Shown here: positions 31,908-42,003 of the stretch, one piece after another
How the letters are laid out: the number at the start of each line of letters is the position of its first letter
How positions within the stretch are numbered: position 1 is the first letter of the stretch
Source: Xiphydria camelus
Taxonomy: Eukaryota; Arthropoda; Insecta; Hymenoptera; Xiphydriidae
Length of the DNA: 64,000 nucleotides
Assembly: GCA_963678675.1 (NCBI GenBank)
Contig: OY783200.1
Span: 7,204,501 to 7,268,500 of the forward strand
Direction: 5' to 3'
The notes under the pieces: model-generated
The model's input: only the letters and a program-made list of their open reading frames with translations
Databases searched by the model: none
What the model was told of the DNA's origin: nothing
Program-made: the position numbers and the translations under genes

Positions 31908-33675
31908 ATCATCTCATATACAAACAGATTCCATTACGGTAAAACCCAGAAAGAGTCAAAGAATAAAAGAAATTGTTCCAAAATATGAACCCGACAATAT
32001 ACAAAAAACGACTGACGACGACTTAGACCTTATACAACCCATAGACGAGGACGGTAATATAATTTCTGATAACGAATCAATCACATCGGGAGATAGCTTA
32101 GACTCATTGATTTCAAATGACGAAGATACAACTGAAAATAAAAATGACGATACAAAAGAATTACACCAAGTTGAAAAAGAAAATGAATTAAACTCAAATC
32201 TTGCAGAACATAAAGATCAAATTTGGATGAGAAAAGATAATTATGCATATTTTATAACAAACAACGGAGACCCACGAGACGAAGGCTCAAAATCACTCGC
32301 AGAAAGAAATCAGTTACCTAAATTTAAAAATCTTCAAGAAGGAACTGCTAATTCAATACAAAAAGGACATTGTTTTCACTTTGCTTTACCAATAGAAGGA
32401 ACCGAAAAGCAATCATTAACAACCACTTTTAATAATATTACTAATGTAATTCAAAGTTTACGCGAAAAAGCCGACCAATTAAAATTACGATCAATAAGCA
32501 TTGCAAAACAAAAGAAATCCTTAAAATTCCATGGGTAGATATTAAAACACAATTCAAAATTGCTTTTCCAGGATCACAAACAAAGATAATAATTTGTCAC
32601 GGAATAATTAAAAATCCACCATTTAAAGACAGGAAAAATATTATAGAAGAAGGCCACGCCTTAGCAATAGGAGGTCATAAAGGTGTTACGAAAACGTACA
32701 AAAGAATTAGACAAAGGTACTATTGGGAAAACCTTAAAGTAGATATTCAAAAATTCATTCAACAATGTTTAAGTTGCCAATTAAAAAAATTAAGAAGAGT
32801 TAAAACGAAAAATCCCATGATTATTTCTGATACACCAGGTCGAGCTTTTGACAAAATTTCTATCGATATCGTTGGCCCTATGCCAAAATCAAAAAATTGT
32901 AATGAATACATTCTAACAATTCAAGATAATTTAACAAAATATTGTATTGCCATACCATTACCAAACGCAACAGCGCCTATAATAGCAGATGCTTTTGTAA
33001 AACGATTTATATGTACATTTGGTGCTCCAAAAGCAGATCTAACAGATCAAGGTACAAATTTCTTGAGTGGAATGTTAAAAAGATTAGCGAAGCGATTTCG
33101 AATTAAACAATTTAAAACCACCGCATTCCATCCTCAATCAAACGGATCACTCGAAAGATCACACCACGTTTTAGTAGAATATCTCAAAAATTTCGTCAAT
33201 AAAGATGCAGAATGGGATGATTGGCTGGAACTCGCGACTTTTGCTTACAACACAAGCACACATGAAGGTACTGATCATACACCGTTTGAACTAGTTTTTG
33301 GACAATTAGCAAGACTACTATCCAATGATCCTATCTGCGACAACGAACAAATAGAAACCTACGACGGATATTTAATTGACTTAGTAACAAGATTACATGA
33401 TATCCAAGAAGTAGCTAAACAAAAACTTATAAGTTCAATTCAAATCAAAGAAATATTACGATAGAAAAATCAATCCTCAAACATTCAAAGTAGGCGATTA
33501 TGTATTCTTATTAAAAGGAATTAAATCAGGAAAATTTGGTGATCAATATACAGGACCACATGAAGTCTTAGAAATTATAAATAAAACAAATGTAAAAATT
33601 AGAATTAAGAAAAATACAAAAATAGTCCACATCAATAGATTACGAATATCACACATAAAACCAGACCAAAACTAA
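31908..33675 (+). pseudogene. Ty3/gypsy pol 3' part: linker and integrase
   Basis: A charged linker (32107-32538 ORF) is followed, after a frameshift near 32525, by the integrase: an H2C2 zinc domain (GHKGVTKTYKRIRQRYYW...CLSC) at about 32665-32780 and the DDE core with FDKISIDIVGPM (first Asp), TDQGTNFLSG (second Asp) and HPQSNGSLERSHH (Glu). A second frameshift near 33455 precedes the C-terminal domain (FKVGDYVFLLKG; RLRISHIK), which stops near 33675. It would have integrated the element's cDNA in the nucleus. Now broken. Confidence 0.85.
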
Positions 33676-34049
33676 CAATAAGAACAAGGATATAAAAAAA
33701 AAACCACATCTTCATTTCAGGTTGACCAACAAGAAACACATTCTACAACAATGATTCTTCAACTGTACATACACATATACCTAATAACAGGAAGCAACGC
33801 TATTATAGTGTACGACTGCGGAACCAGCAAATCAAATGTAGCTACATACTCAATGTTAGAAATCGAAAAATGCGACATACCTACAACGGAACCTAATATA
33901 ACGAAAACACAAATTCAATTGTATGAAATCAAGGAATTTTCAAACACTAAAATTATACAATGTAAAGTTGAAATCTTTCGCACTATACACCACTGCGGCA
34001 TGCATTCCCACACAGGTCTAATCCAAAGCGGTCAACTAAGCTATGTCGA

Positions 34050-34051
34050 TA
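34050..34051. repeat. Target duplication TA, left copy
   Basis: TA directly before the left TIR CCCTAATAACAC; matched by TA at 42016-42017 after the right TIR. Confidence 0.7.
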
Positions 34052-34063
34052 CCCTAATAACAC

Positions 34064-34700
34064 CGATCTGCTAGAAACATCTTTTTTAAGTACCATTTAG
34101 GTTCTTATGTTTCAGACATGAATGGTACATCGCTGCGATGTTTGTAATGAAACATCTCTAGAATGATTATCCCAAAATGTTCTAGACACATCCGTTTAAA
34201 AATATCTACATATAGACTCTTTTTAATACTTCCATGTAAAATGGCTAAAATTATTTCAAAACTACCATTTTGGGTAGTTTCTAAAAACGTTTTAATAGAA
34301 TATAAAACGCAAAGGAATATTTATTATTTACTTGTGGTGTTAGAACAATAACAGCAAAACTTATTTTTTCATTTGACTTAAAATACTTACGTATATAAAT
34401 CATTGACTATATATAAGTCAATGATATAAATAAAATCAACTCCTCCAAGGGTAAATCTTTAAATTTTCAAAAATGCCGCATAAGCGGCAGGCGTATATAT
34501 AACCTTTCGGCTCGGCGATAATGGCTGATGACGCGATCGTGGCAAGGCGCATGTGCCTGGCGCATGATGGCCGCCATTGGCGGCTTGGTCGTTCAGTGTT
34601 ATTGCCACATGGTCGGTAATTACCGGACTCTACCATACCTATATTTTCATGGTTTTTGATAACGGTAATCTCCTCTGTTACCGATCCTTTATCTACCATA
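34064..34700. repeat. Left subterminal region with GATGTTT/AAACATC motifs
   Basis: AAACATC or GATGTTT-like cores occur several times between 34064 and 34200 (near 34076, 34138, 34151), with ATTCATGTCTGAAACATAAG-type diverged inverted copies. No gene is seen between here and 35706 apart from the MITE. Confidence 0.5.
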
Positions 34701-34720
34701 ATTTAGGAACATCAAGCTTA

Positions 34721-34887
34721 AGGCCATCACACACAAAATTCCGTAAGGCCGTAAGCAGTAAGCGTAAGCGAATAGACCAATCAGGATCAAGTATTCCGCT
34801 GTCTGGGGACCTCGGACTTGATCCTGATTGGTCTATTCGCTTACGCTTACGTCTTACGGTCTTACGGAATTTTGTGTGTGATGGCCT
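34721..34887. mobile_element. PIF/Harbinger-type MITE
   Basis: A 167-bp near-perfect palindrome: AGGCCATCACACACAAAATT at the left and its complement at the right, arms about 75 bases and a spacer of about 17. It is flanked by TTA at 34718-34720 and 34888-34890, the TWA duplication typical of PIF/Harbinger elements. The arms look almost identical, so insertion is recent. Confidence 0.85.
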
Positions 34888-35706
34888 TTATTCATGCGAT
34901 TCGCAGTATGGCAGTTAAAAATCGGAACTCTCTGCAAAAAGGCGGTGTTTTTGTCGTTTTGGGCATATTTTTTCGGTATGATATGACCAGCTATTACCAA
35001 TTTTAAAAGATCATTGTTTCCACCTTTTTCCAACAAAAATACCATACATCGGTAATGGGCCGAAAAATCCGGTAATTTAGAACTTTTTGTCCGAAACGCA
35101 TGGCAATACTGTGGTCCTTGGTCGATGGTCTTTCGACGTTTGACGGTTGACATTTGTCGTTGTTTGACGTTGTTTGAAACTTGGCTAGAACATAAAACCC
35201 TTATAAAAGCATTTTAAATGGGGCAATTTTATAAGAAGGTTTGTATGCCCTCACGGTATTCATTTGGTTGGACTGTCTAATTATAAAAGTAAAATAAATT
35301 AACAAGGAGTCACCACAGACTTGTCCATAGAAAAATGTTAACAAAAACTTAGCAGACTTTTTAAAACTTGACTGAGGTTTCCAAAACTTTGAATAGGAAC
35401 TAAAAATTTTGCAAATTTTTTTGTATTTTAGAACCCGTGAACCGAGCCGTGAACTCTTTCAAGATTTGTATACTAATCATTGTCTGTGGTTTATGATCCC
35501 TCGAAGGATCCTTCATGTGAGTGGATAGATATATGTACCTAAGTATTAATACAAAATCTGTAATTATTTTTGCTTTTTATAGTTTATTATAATTATTATT
35601 CTAGGTGTGCCTAAGTATAGCTAATAAAGAGCTTTGGTTTTTGCTTCTGTGATCATGTATTTTTGGTAAGTATCATAACAATCATAAGTAACTTAATAAA
35701 ATTAAT

Positions 35707-37809
35707 ATGGAGCCCCAAGAAAAAAGAAAGCTCTTTAACAAATTAAATCAACGTTTTAAACGCCTTAAGCAGAAAGAAACGTTTTCTGAACCATCAACTT
35801 CACAGACTTTAACTTTTGAGCAAAGTTCTATTAGTGAGGCCTTAAACAATGAGGGCGTTATTCCTGAAGCTTTTAAGTCTGTATCTGATCCTTTGTCATC
35901 AGATCATTCAAATCATAGTTCAGGTGAAGGTTCAGACACAGACAGCATATCCAAAGGCTCAGACTCGACCTCAGATAAAAATGATTCCTTATTTGAAAAC
36001 GTATTGCAACCCTTTCTATTAAATGAAAATGATCAAAAATTTAAAGATGCATCTCAAAATGTACCTTTAAATTTTTCTTTGGCAAATTGGGCTGTAAAAC
36101 ACAATATAAACCACTCTGCATTATCCGATCTTTTAAATATTTTACGACGCGATAATCCAGATCTGCCTACAGACCCAAGGACACTTTTAAAAACACCAAG
36201 GAACACTGGTTCCCAAATTAAAAATGTAAATCCAGGTTTCTATTATCATTTTGGATTAACACAATGCTTAAAAAATTTAATATTGGAGTTTTTGAAAGAA
36301 AATACTTTTGACAGTAATGTTTTACAAATATGTGTGAATGTAGATGGTTTGCCTCTTTCCAAAAGTTCTGGAAACCAAGTTTGGCCTTTAATGGTCAACC
36401 TTTTAAAAAATAAAAACTTTGTTGAAATTTGTGGCATTTACCAAGGCAATGAAAAACCAAAAAGTTGCAATGAGTTTATATCTGACTTTGTTGAAGAAGC
36501 TGTAGAACTAATAAATACTGGGTTTTTGTTTAATAATACAAACTATAAAGTCGAAATAGTTGCTTTTATTTGTGATGTTCCAGCAAAGTCATTTTTAAAA
36601 TGCATTAAGGGACATAGTGGTTATACATCATGCACTAAATGTAATATTGAAGGCGAATATATAAAAAATAGAACCTGCTTTCCAGGTCTACAGGGGTTTC
36701 ATTTAAGAACAGACTTAGGTTTTCGAGCAAGAGAACAGGAAAACCATCATATTGATACAAGCCTTTTAGAAAATATTCCGGGGCTAGATATGGTGAAATC
36801 TTTTCCGCTTGATTACATGCACTTGGTATGTCTAGGCGTCATAAAGAAACTTCTAAATAACCTATGGCTTTCTGGAAAAGCACCATATCGTTTTTCTTTT
36901 CAGCAAACCAAAAATATTTCTGAAGAATATATTGCATTTAAAACACAAATACCAAATGAATTTTTAAGAAAGCCAAGATCATTGTTGGAAGTTAAACGAT
37001 GGAAAGCTACAGAGTTTCGACTCTTTCTATTTTATACAGGTCCTGTAGTTTTGAAACAAAATATTCCAGAAGAAATATATGACAACTTTTTATCCCTCCA
37101 TGTGTCAATGACCTTGCTATCAAAATGTCATAATTTAGTATATGCTCAACAATTATTAAATCATTTTGTGGAAACATTTTCTTTACTTTATGGAGAGGAA
37201 AATGTTTCCCATAATGTCCATAGCTTGCTACATCTGACTGACGACGTGAAAACATTTGGAAGCATTGAAAATTTCAGCGCTTTCCCTTTTGAGAACCATA
37301 TGATGTTTATAAAAAAGCTTGTGCGTAAAGGTGACAAACCTCTTCAGCAAATTGTCAATAGAATTTCTGAGCGGACAAGCAGAATTTTAACTGAAAATAA
37401 AAGTAACAATAATTTTCCCAAACTTAAAATAGAACATTCTAGAGGACCACTTCTTGGCAATACCGAGGGAAATACTTTAAGTATAAAGCAATTTAAAAAA
37501 ATTTATTTTAAAAACTTTTTGTTATCTTTAAACGAAGCTGACAATTGTTGTGCACTTTATGATGGAAGTATAGTTATTATAAAAAATATTATAGTCCATA
37601 ATACATATACTAAAATAATTGGTCACACATTTTCATGCTTAAAAAATTTTTATACCACGCCTTGTGAGTCGTCCAAACTCAACATATTTTTAGCAAGTAA
37701 TTTAAAAACCGATCTTCAATCATGGAATATAAGCCAAATCACCTATAAATGTGTTAAGTTAAGTTTCAAAAACAATTTTGTTGTATTTCCTTTAATTCAT
37801 ACAATATAA
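35707..37809 (+). CDS. Tnp2-type transposase, intact, 700 residues
   Basis: A single uninterrupted ORF with an ATG in a good context. Residues 1-110 are charged and Ser-rich. The Tnp2-like core follows: CVNVDGLPLSKSSGNQVWPL (about 208-230) with the first candidate catalytic Asp, AFICDVPAKSF (about 286-296) with the second, the zinc-like KGHSGYTSCTKCNIEGEYI (about 300-320), and FPLDYMHLVCLGVIKKLL (about 365-383). Length and motif order fit animal CACTA/EnSpm transposases, which cut at the TIRs and reinsert the element. There are no frame breaks, unlike the relative at 1.3-4.3 kb. Alternative name: uncharacterised Tnp2-domain protein. Confidence 0.85.
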   Translation: MEPQEKRKLFNKLNQRFKRLKQKETFSEPSTSQTLTFEQSSISEALNNEGVIPEAFKSVSDPLSSDHSNHSSGEGSDTDSISKGSDSTSDKNDSLFENVLQPFLLNENDQKFKDASQNVPLNFSLANWAVKHNINHSALSDLLNILRRDNPDLPTDPRTLLKTPRNTGSQIKNVNPGFYYHFGLTQCLKNLILEFLKENTFDSNVLQICVNVDGLPLSKSSGNQVWPLMVNLLKNKNFVEICGIYQGNEKPKSCNEFISDFVEEAVELINTGFLFNNTNYKVEIVAFICDVPAKSFLKCIKGHSGYTSCTKCNIEGEYIKNRTCFPGLQGFHLRTDLGFRAREQENHHIDTSLLENIPGLDMVKSFPLDYMHLVCLGVIKKLLNNLWLSGKAPYRFSFQQTKNISEEYIAFKTQIPNEFLRKPRSLLEVKRWKATEFRLFLFYTGPVVLKQNIPEEIYDNFLSLHVSMTLLSKCHNLVYAQQLLNHFVETFSLLYGEENVSHNVHSLLHLTDDVKTFGSIENFSAFPFENHMMFIKKLVRKGDKPLQQIVNRISERTSRILTENKSNNNFPKLKIEHSRGPLLGNTEGNTLSIKQFKKIYFKNFLLSLNEADNCCALYDGSIVIIKNIIVHNTYTKIIGHTFSCLKNFYTTPCESSKLNIFLASNLKTDLQSWNISQITYKCVKLSFKNNFVVFPLIHTI

Positions 37810-39022
37810 AATAAAAAATATGTTATTACCAATTTGGACATTTTTAATAGAAAACCTTAATAATTTTTAAGCAAATTAAAAAAAAAGAGCCAACTACAGT
37901 TGGAAGCAGTCTTATCATGCGGGTCCAAAGGTCACATTTTTCATTAAATGTCATTCATTTGACAGATTGTACTCGCAAAATCTGTCAAAAATGAAGTTTT
38001 TATTGAAAATTGTGACTTTTGAGCCTGCACAATAAGACCGCTTTTGACTATAACTAAGGTTAAAATTTTGCATAGACCGCCTTTTACAATTATCCATGTG
38101 ATCTTGTTTTCATTAGTTTAAATGAACAGTAAAAACTTGTCATTTCATTGTTCAAATTTTTATTTTGACAGATGAATGAAATTATCCATAGAATTTTTTT
38201 GTTAAGTCTTATACAGTATGTCGCATGGGCAACCGATCAGGTGGGGGCCTTCAGGATTTGACTTCGGTAGTGATTAATAGATGAGTGGGCTGGCGGAAGA
38301 GTGCGCCGCGCACGAGCGAGAAGTAACGTCATCTAGTAGCGTTAGCGAGAAGCGAGAAGTGTCAAACGTCAGATCTCCCGATAGTTGTCCATTCGGGAGA
38401 TCGAAGCTAACCTCGAAGTCGTGAATTTGTGAATGAAAATAAGTAATTGGTAGAAGTGATATAAACTGTTACTGCGATGATGTGCCAGTGGCAAAGTACG
38501 GACCTCTGGCATATGAATTTACAGCGTCCGATGTTTTTATAGCAGCTTTACCTCTTTTGGAATAACCATCGCTCGAGCTCACGGTCTATTCTGCGATTAA
38601 CGTTAACGTAGTCGTGATTATGCTCGGGCGATGGATGTTCCAGAAGAGGTAAAGTTGATATTAAACATCGGACGCGCTGTAAATTGACTTGCTAGTGCAC
38701 GCTTTGCAACTGGTACACTATCGCAACAATAATTGGTCGACGAATAGTCACCACCATCGATCGCTGCCCCCTACGATGAACAATTCGTGGAAAGTAGAAA
38801 TAGTTAAAACGGATATAAACTTACCGTGATAGACGTTTGATGATAACTTGGCCAATCCCGATCAAGTTTTTTTCATGATGGAATAAGAATATTATTTCTA
38901 TTTGCATAAATAAACACGATGAGAATCCAAGTTTCCAGCTTAGTAACTTCTTTTCCAAGGTATTGAGGAATGATCGCTAGAGTTTCATCGTTCTAATTTT
39001 CAGAGTCTCCATATCCATCGTC
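37810..39022. repeat. Region between transposase and DUF4806 gene with a palindrome
   Basis: AT-rich 3' flank of the transposase. It holds an imperfect inverted repeat at about 38474-38727 whose inner arms (AATTTACAGCGTCCGATG and complement, 38516-38685) flank a spacer including CTCGAGC. Probably a small MITE. The promoter of the DUF4806 gene should lie between 38730 and 39020, but I see no clear TATA box. Confidence 0.55.
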
Positions 39023-40747
39023 ATGCCTTCACCAAAGAAAACTTGGACGATTGTGTGCTTTTTAGCAGATGACAGTGTCGAAGCAGTTCCCACCAGGTGG
39101 ATAAACGGAGATGATTGCTTGTGGCCTGCAGTTACAAGGGAAAAACTGCATATCCTTATTAAAAAATGTGAATTCAATTCATGTTGGCCCTCACACAAAG
39201 TGAAGCCCTTTAGAAATGCGACATATGGTAAAGTATTATAGCCTTTTATGTATTTTTTGTTACATGTATCATACACTATTTTTTCTACAAATCAAATCGT
39301 AAAAAAATATTTAATTTTTAGATGATTATGCGATTGCTCGGAAAAAGGCCGCCAAGGCCGAAATGACAAGTGACCTTAACACTGATGAGGGTGAAACTGT
39401 TGGGATTAGGACATCAAGCGCAAAAAGGTTTAGAAAAAAAAAAGTTTTTTCGTCATCTGATTCCGAAAACTCAGATTGGGACAACGAGATCCTTGCAAAA
39501 AAAAAGAAAATACCCGCACCACCAACTTGGACAGATAATTTCACAGATAAAGCAGCAGATGTTGACAAAGAAAATGATTTACAAGGTAAAATATGTATAT
39601 ACCTACAGGGTACAACAAAAAGTTACTTAATCACATGTCATCATCAATCATGATAGTATTCCTATTCTGTTACAGAGAATATCCAACTAATAAAAAACTA
39701 TCAGTGCCAGAGCTCCGCTACTTTTGGAGCCAGAAGCTCCGTTACTCCTGTAGCCAGAGCCGGTCCAAATAAGCAAATTAAAAGTAATTAAAATATTGGT
39801 AAACTGATTTTATGAGTATAGATGTTTTGTCTTTAGTAATTATAATGTGATATAGGTATGGCATCATCAACATCATCAGAAACTCGTTCAGGTTGTTGTT
39901 GCAATCCGCAAGTCCTGTACAATATTCAAGCACTTTTAGTGGAAATCAACACAAAAGTGAGCAAATATAAGTGCACTAATGAGGATAAAGATGAGACAAA
40001 TATTTTAGAAAAATCTAATTTGGATTTTCCAATTAAAACGAAGCAGGATCTTATACAGTTTGAACAATTTCTTTCTGTAACTGAAAACTATTCAGGATTG
40101 GTAAATATTTTGTATTTATTTTTATGTTAGCCACAATTATTATTTAAATTTTTTAGGAATTTTTATTAATTCATTTTTTTGGGTTTATAGGTTCGACTGT
40201 TTACGCAAATGGGTGGCTCGAATTCCTACGAATTTATAAGACGTTGCGTTGCTCCGCTAATAAGTAATGTTTTAGCAGAACAATTTTCCTTTTTAGGAAA
40301 AAAAGGAAAAGACACCTTCAGGACCACTGCTTTGGCAAAAGCAATAATCGGTAAATATAGAAATACTATACTTATAAAATCAAAAATTTGGAAAACGTGT
40401 AACTACTTTTTGATATTTTTTAAATCCATAAAAAGTTTACTTAATTTTTTAAAAGTAAGGAAACACCGACCTAATAACATATGTGCTGCATCAGCAAGCG
40501 CAACATGGTAACAAAAGAAAACCTGTTTAAATTATTTACCACGATATTTTTGCTATCAGATTTTAATTTGCTTTTTTAAAATTTTACTGCTAATAGGTAC
40601 TGCATGATTACAAGAAAATACCCTGTGCTTGCTTTGATTATTGCTAAATTTCCAGGATTTAATAGCGCCGGCTTTTAGTTTTAAGATGTTCAGTTATTTT
40701 TATTATTGTTTGCACATAATCATTTTCCTAGGTTGAGTTTAGTGATG

Positions 40748-40805
<58 letters not shown>

Positions 40806-41523
40806 TTTATACAGGCTGATTCAAAAGTAAACGTAATCCTTTTAGGGGCGTAATCTTCGACTAAAAATAAGAGGAAAAGCTCCTAATAACATGGGTCCGG
40901 AAATGCATAGTTTTCAAGATACAGGAAGTTTAAACTTTTAAGAAGAAAACAGTTTTTTATTATTGGCTTAAAAAATATGTACTCGATTCTGTTGAAATTT
41001 GGCAATGTTATTTGTTGTATTAAGAGGCTAATTTAGCTATAAATAGATTTAAATTATTAAGTCCAGTGGCGTCCCGGGGGACACCTCAGCGAATGTTATT
41101 GGTAAAAAAATATACGTTACTGCCTTTTTTGTAACTTTAATATTTTTGTTATTAAGAATCTAAAAATAGAACTTTTTTGGCTCTTGTATTTTTTATCTCA
41201 CTTTGTTTTCGAGAAAAAAAATAAAAACCGCTTATTGCATGTCCCTGTAGCTAAGCAAAGCACATTTAATTACCATTGACACCCTGTATCTTGAAAACTA
41301 TGCATTTCCGGACCCATGTTATTATAGGAAATTTTCGTCCTATTTTTAGTCAAGGATTATGTTTACTTTTGAATCACCCTGTATGTACAGGTTAAAAAAA
41401 AGATTAATTTCAGATGCTGCACATAAATCAGGTATTTCTAAAACCCAAAAGGAAACTGAACTTAAGATTGGTGATTGGCTGCGAAGGGCAAAGGAACGAA
41501 GAATTAGAGAAGAACAAAAATAA
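39023..41523 (+). CDS. DUF4806-domain accessory protein of the CACTA-like element, six exons
   Basis: Exons 39023-39227, 39322-39585, 39676-39783, 39856-40100, 40191-40350 and 41414-41523; all five introns are GT-AG and the phases give one open frame of 363 residues ending in TAA. Exon 1 has MPSPKKTWTIVCFLADDSVE and a Trp/Cys-rich N-terminal module. Exon 2 is basic and acidic with RKKAAKAEM and a KRFRKKK-type nuclear signal. Exons 4-6 make the DUF4806 domain: FPIKTKQDLIQFEQFL, MGGSNSYEFIRRCVAPLISN, FSFLGKKGKDTFRTTALAKA, IGDWLRRAKERR. DUF4806 proteins are common uncharacterised proteins in ants and other animals with such elements. By analogy with plant TNPA it could bind the subterminal repeats; that is inference. 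Confidence 0.85.
40748..40803. repeat. (CA)n microsatellite
   Basis: About 27 uninterrupted CA units within the last intron of the DUF4806 gene, directly before the MITE. Confidence 0.95.
40812..41381. mobile_element. TA-flanked MITE in the last intron of the DUF4806 gene
   Basis: TIRs CAGGCTGATTCAAAAGTAAA and the complement of CAGGGTGATTCAAAAGTAAA, with a second inverted block (GGGTCCGGAAATGCATAGTT and complement). Flanked by TA on both sides. About 570 bp with no coding potential. TA duplication and TIRs suggest a Tc1/mariner-type non-autonomous element. Being intronic, it leaves the gene's reading frame intact. Confidence 0.7.
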
Positions 41524-41763
41524 TTAAAAATTATAGGTTAGTTTCGGTTTAGTTGTTTTTTATGGGCAATTTATATAAAATACCAAAGTGTATCTCTAAA
41601 AATGCTAGTTTTAGGTGCAATTTTAAATAACCAGAAACTCAATAGAGTGTATTTGTTAATAAGTCGTTTATGTATATTTCTTTTTTTATTATTAAAAAAT
41701 AGTTTATCATTTTTTTTAAATTCTTGTTGCTTCTTTTTAAAAGGTTTTTAATTCCTAAACCTA

Positions 41764-42003
41764 AAATCTATTAAAGACATACTACAAACATATCAAGGAT
41801 GTTTCATATACCTGCCCCAGATGTAATAAGTACATCCCACGTCATCTTAAAAACATCCTAAAGGGATGTTTTTAAAACATAGCAAATGATGACATGGCTG
41901 TTGCCAGCAACATCTCAGGGATGTCCCCGGGAAAATAAGGATCTCCCAGGGATATCTCTATTATCCCGGATGGATGTTTCTGGAATGTTTCTGCGACGTT
42001 AAT
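41764..42003. repeat. Right subterminal repeats of the CACTA-like element
   Basis: GATGTTT/AAACATC and CATC(C/T)C cores recur about ten times in 240 bases (near 41798, 41850, 41866, 41912, 41972, 41983), in both orientations, ending at the TIR. Such clusters are the transposase-partner binding regions of CACTA elements. Confidence 0.6.
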
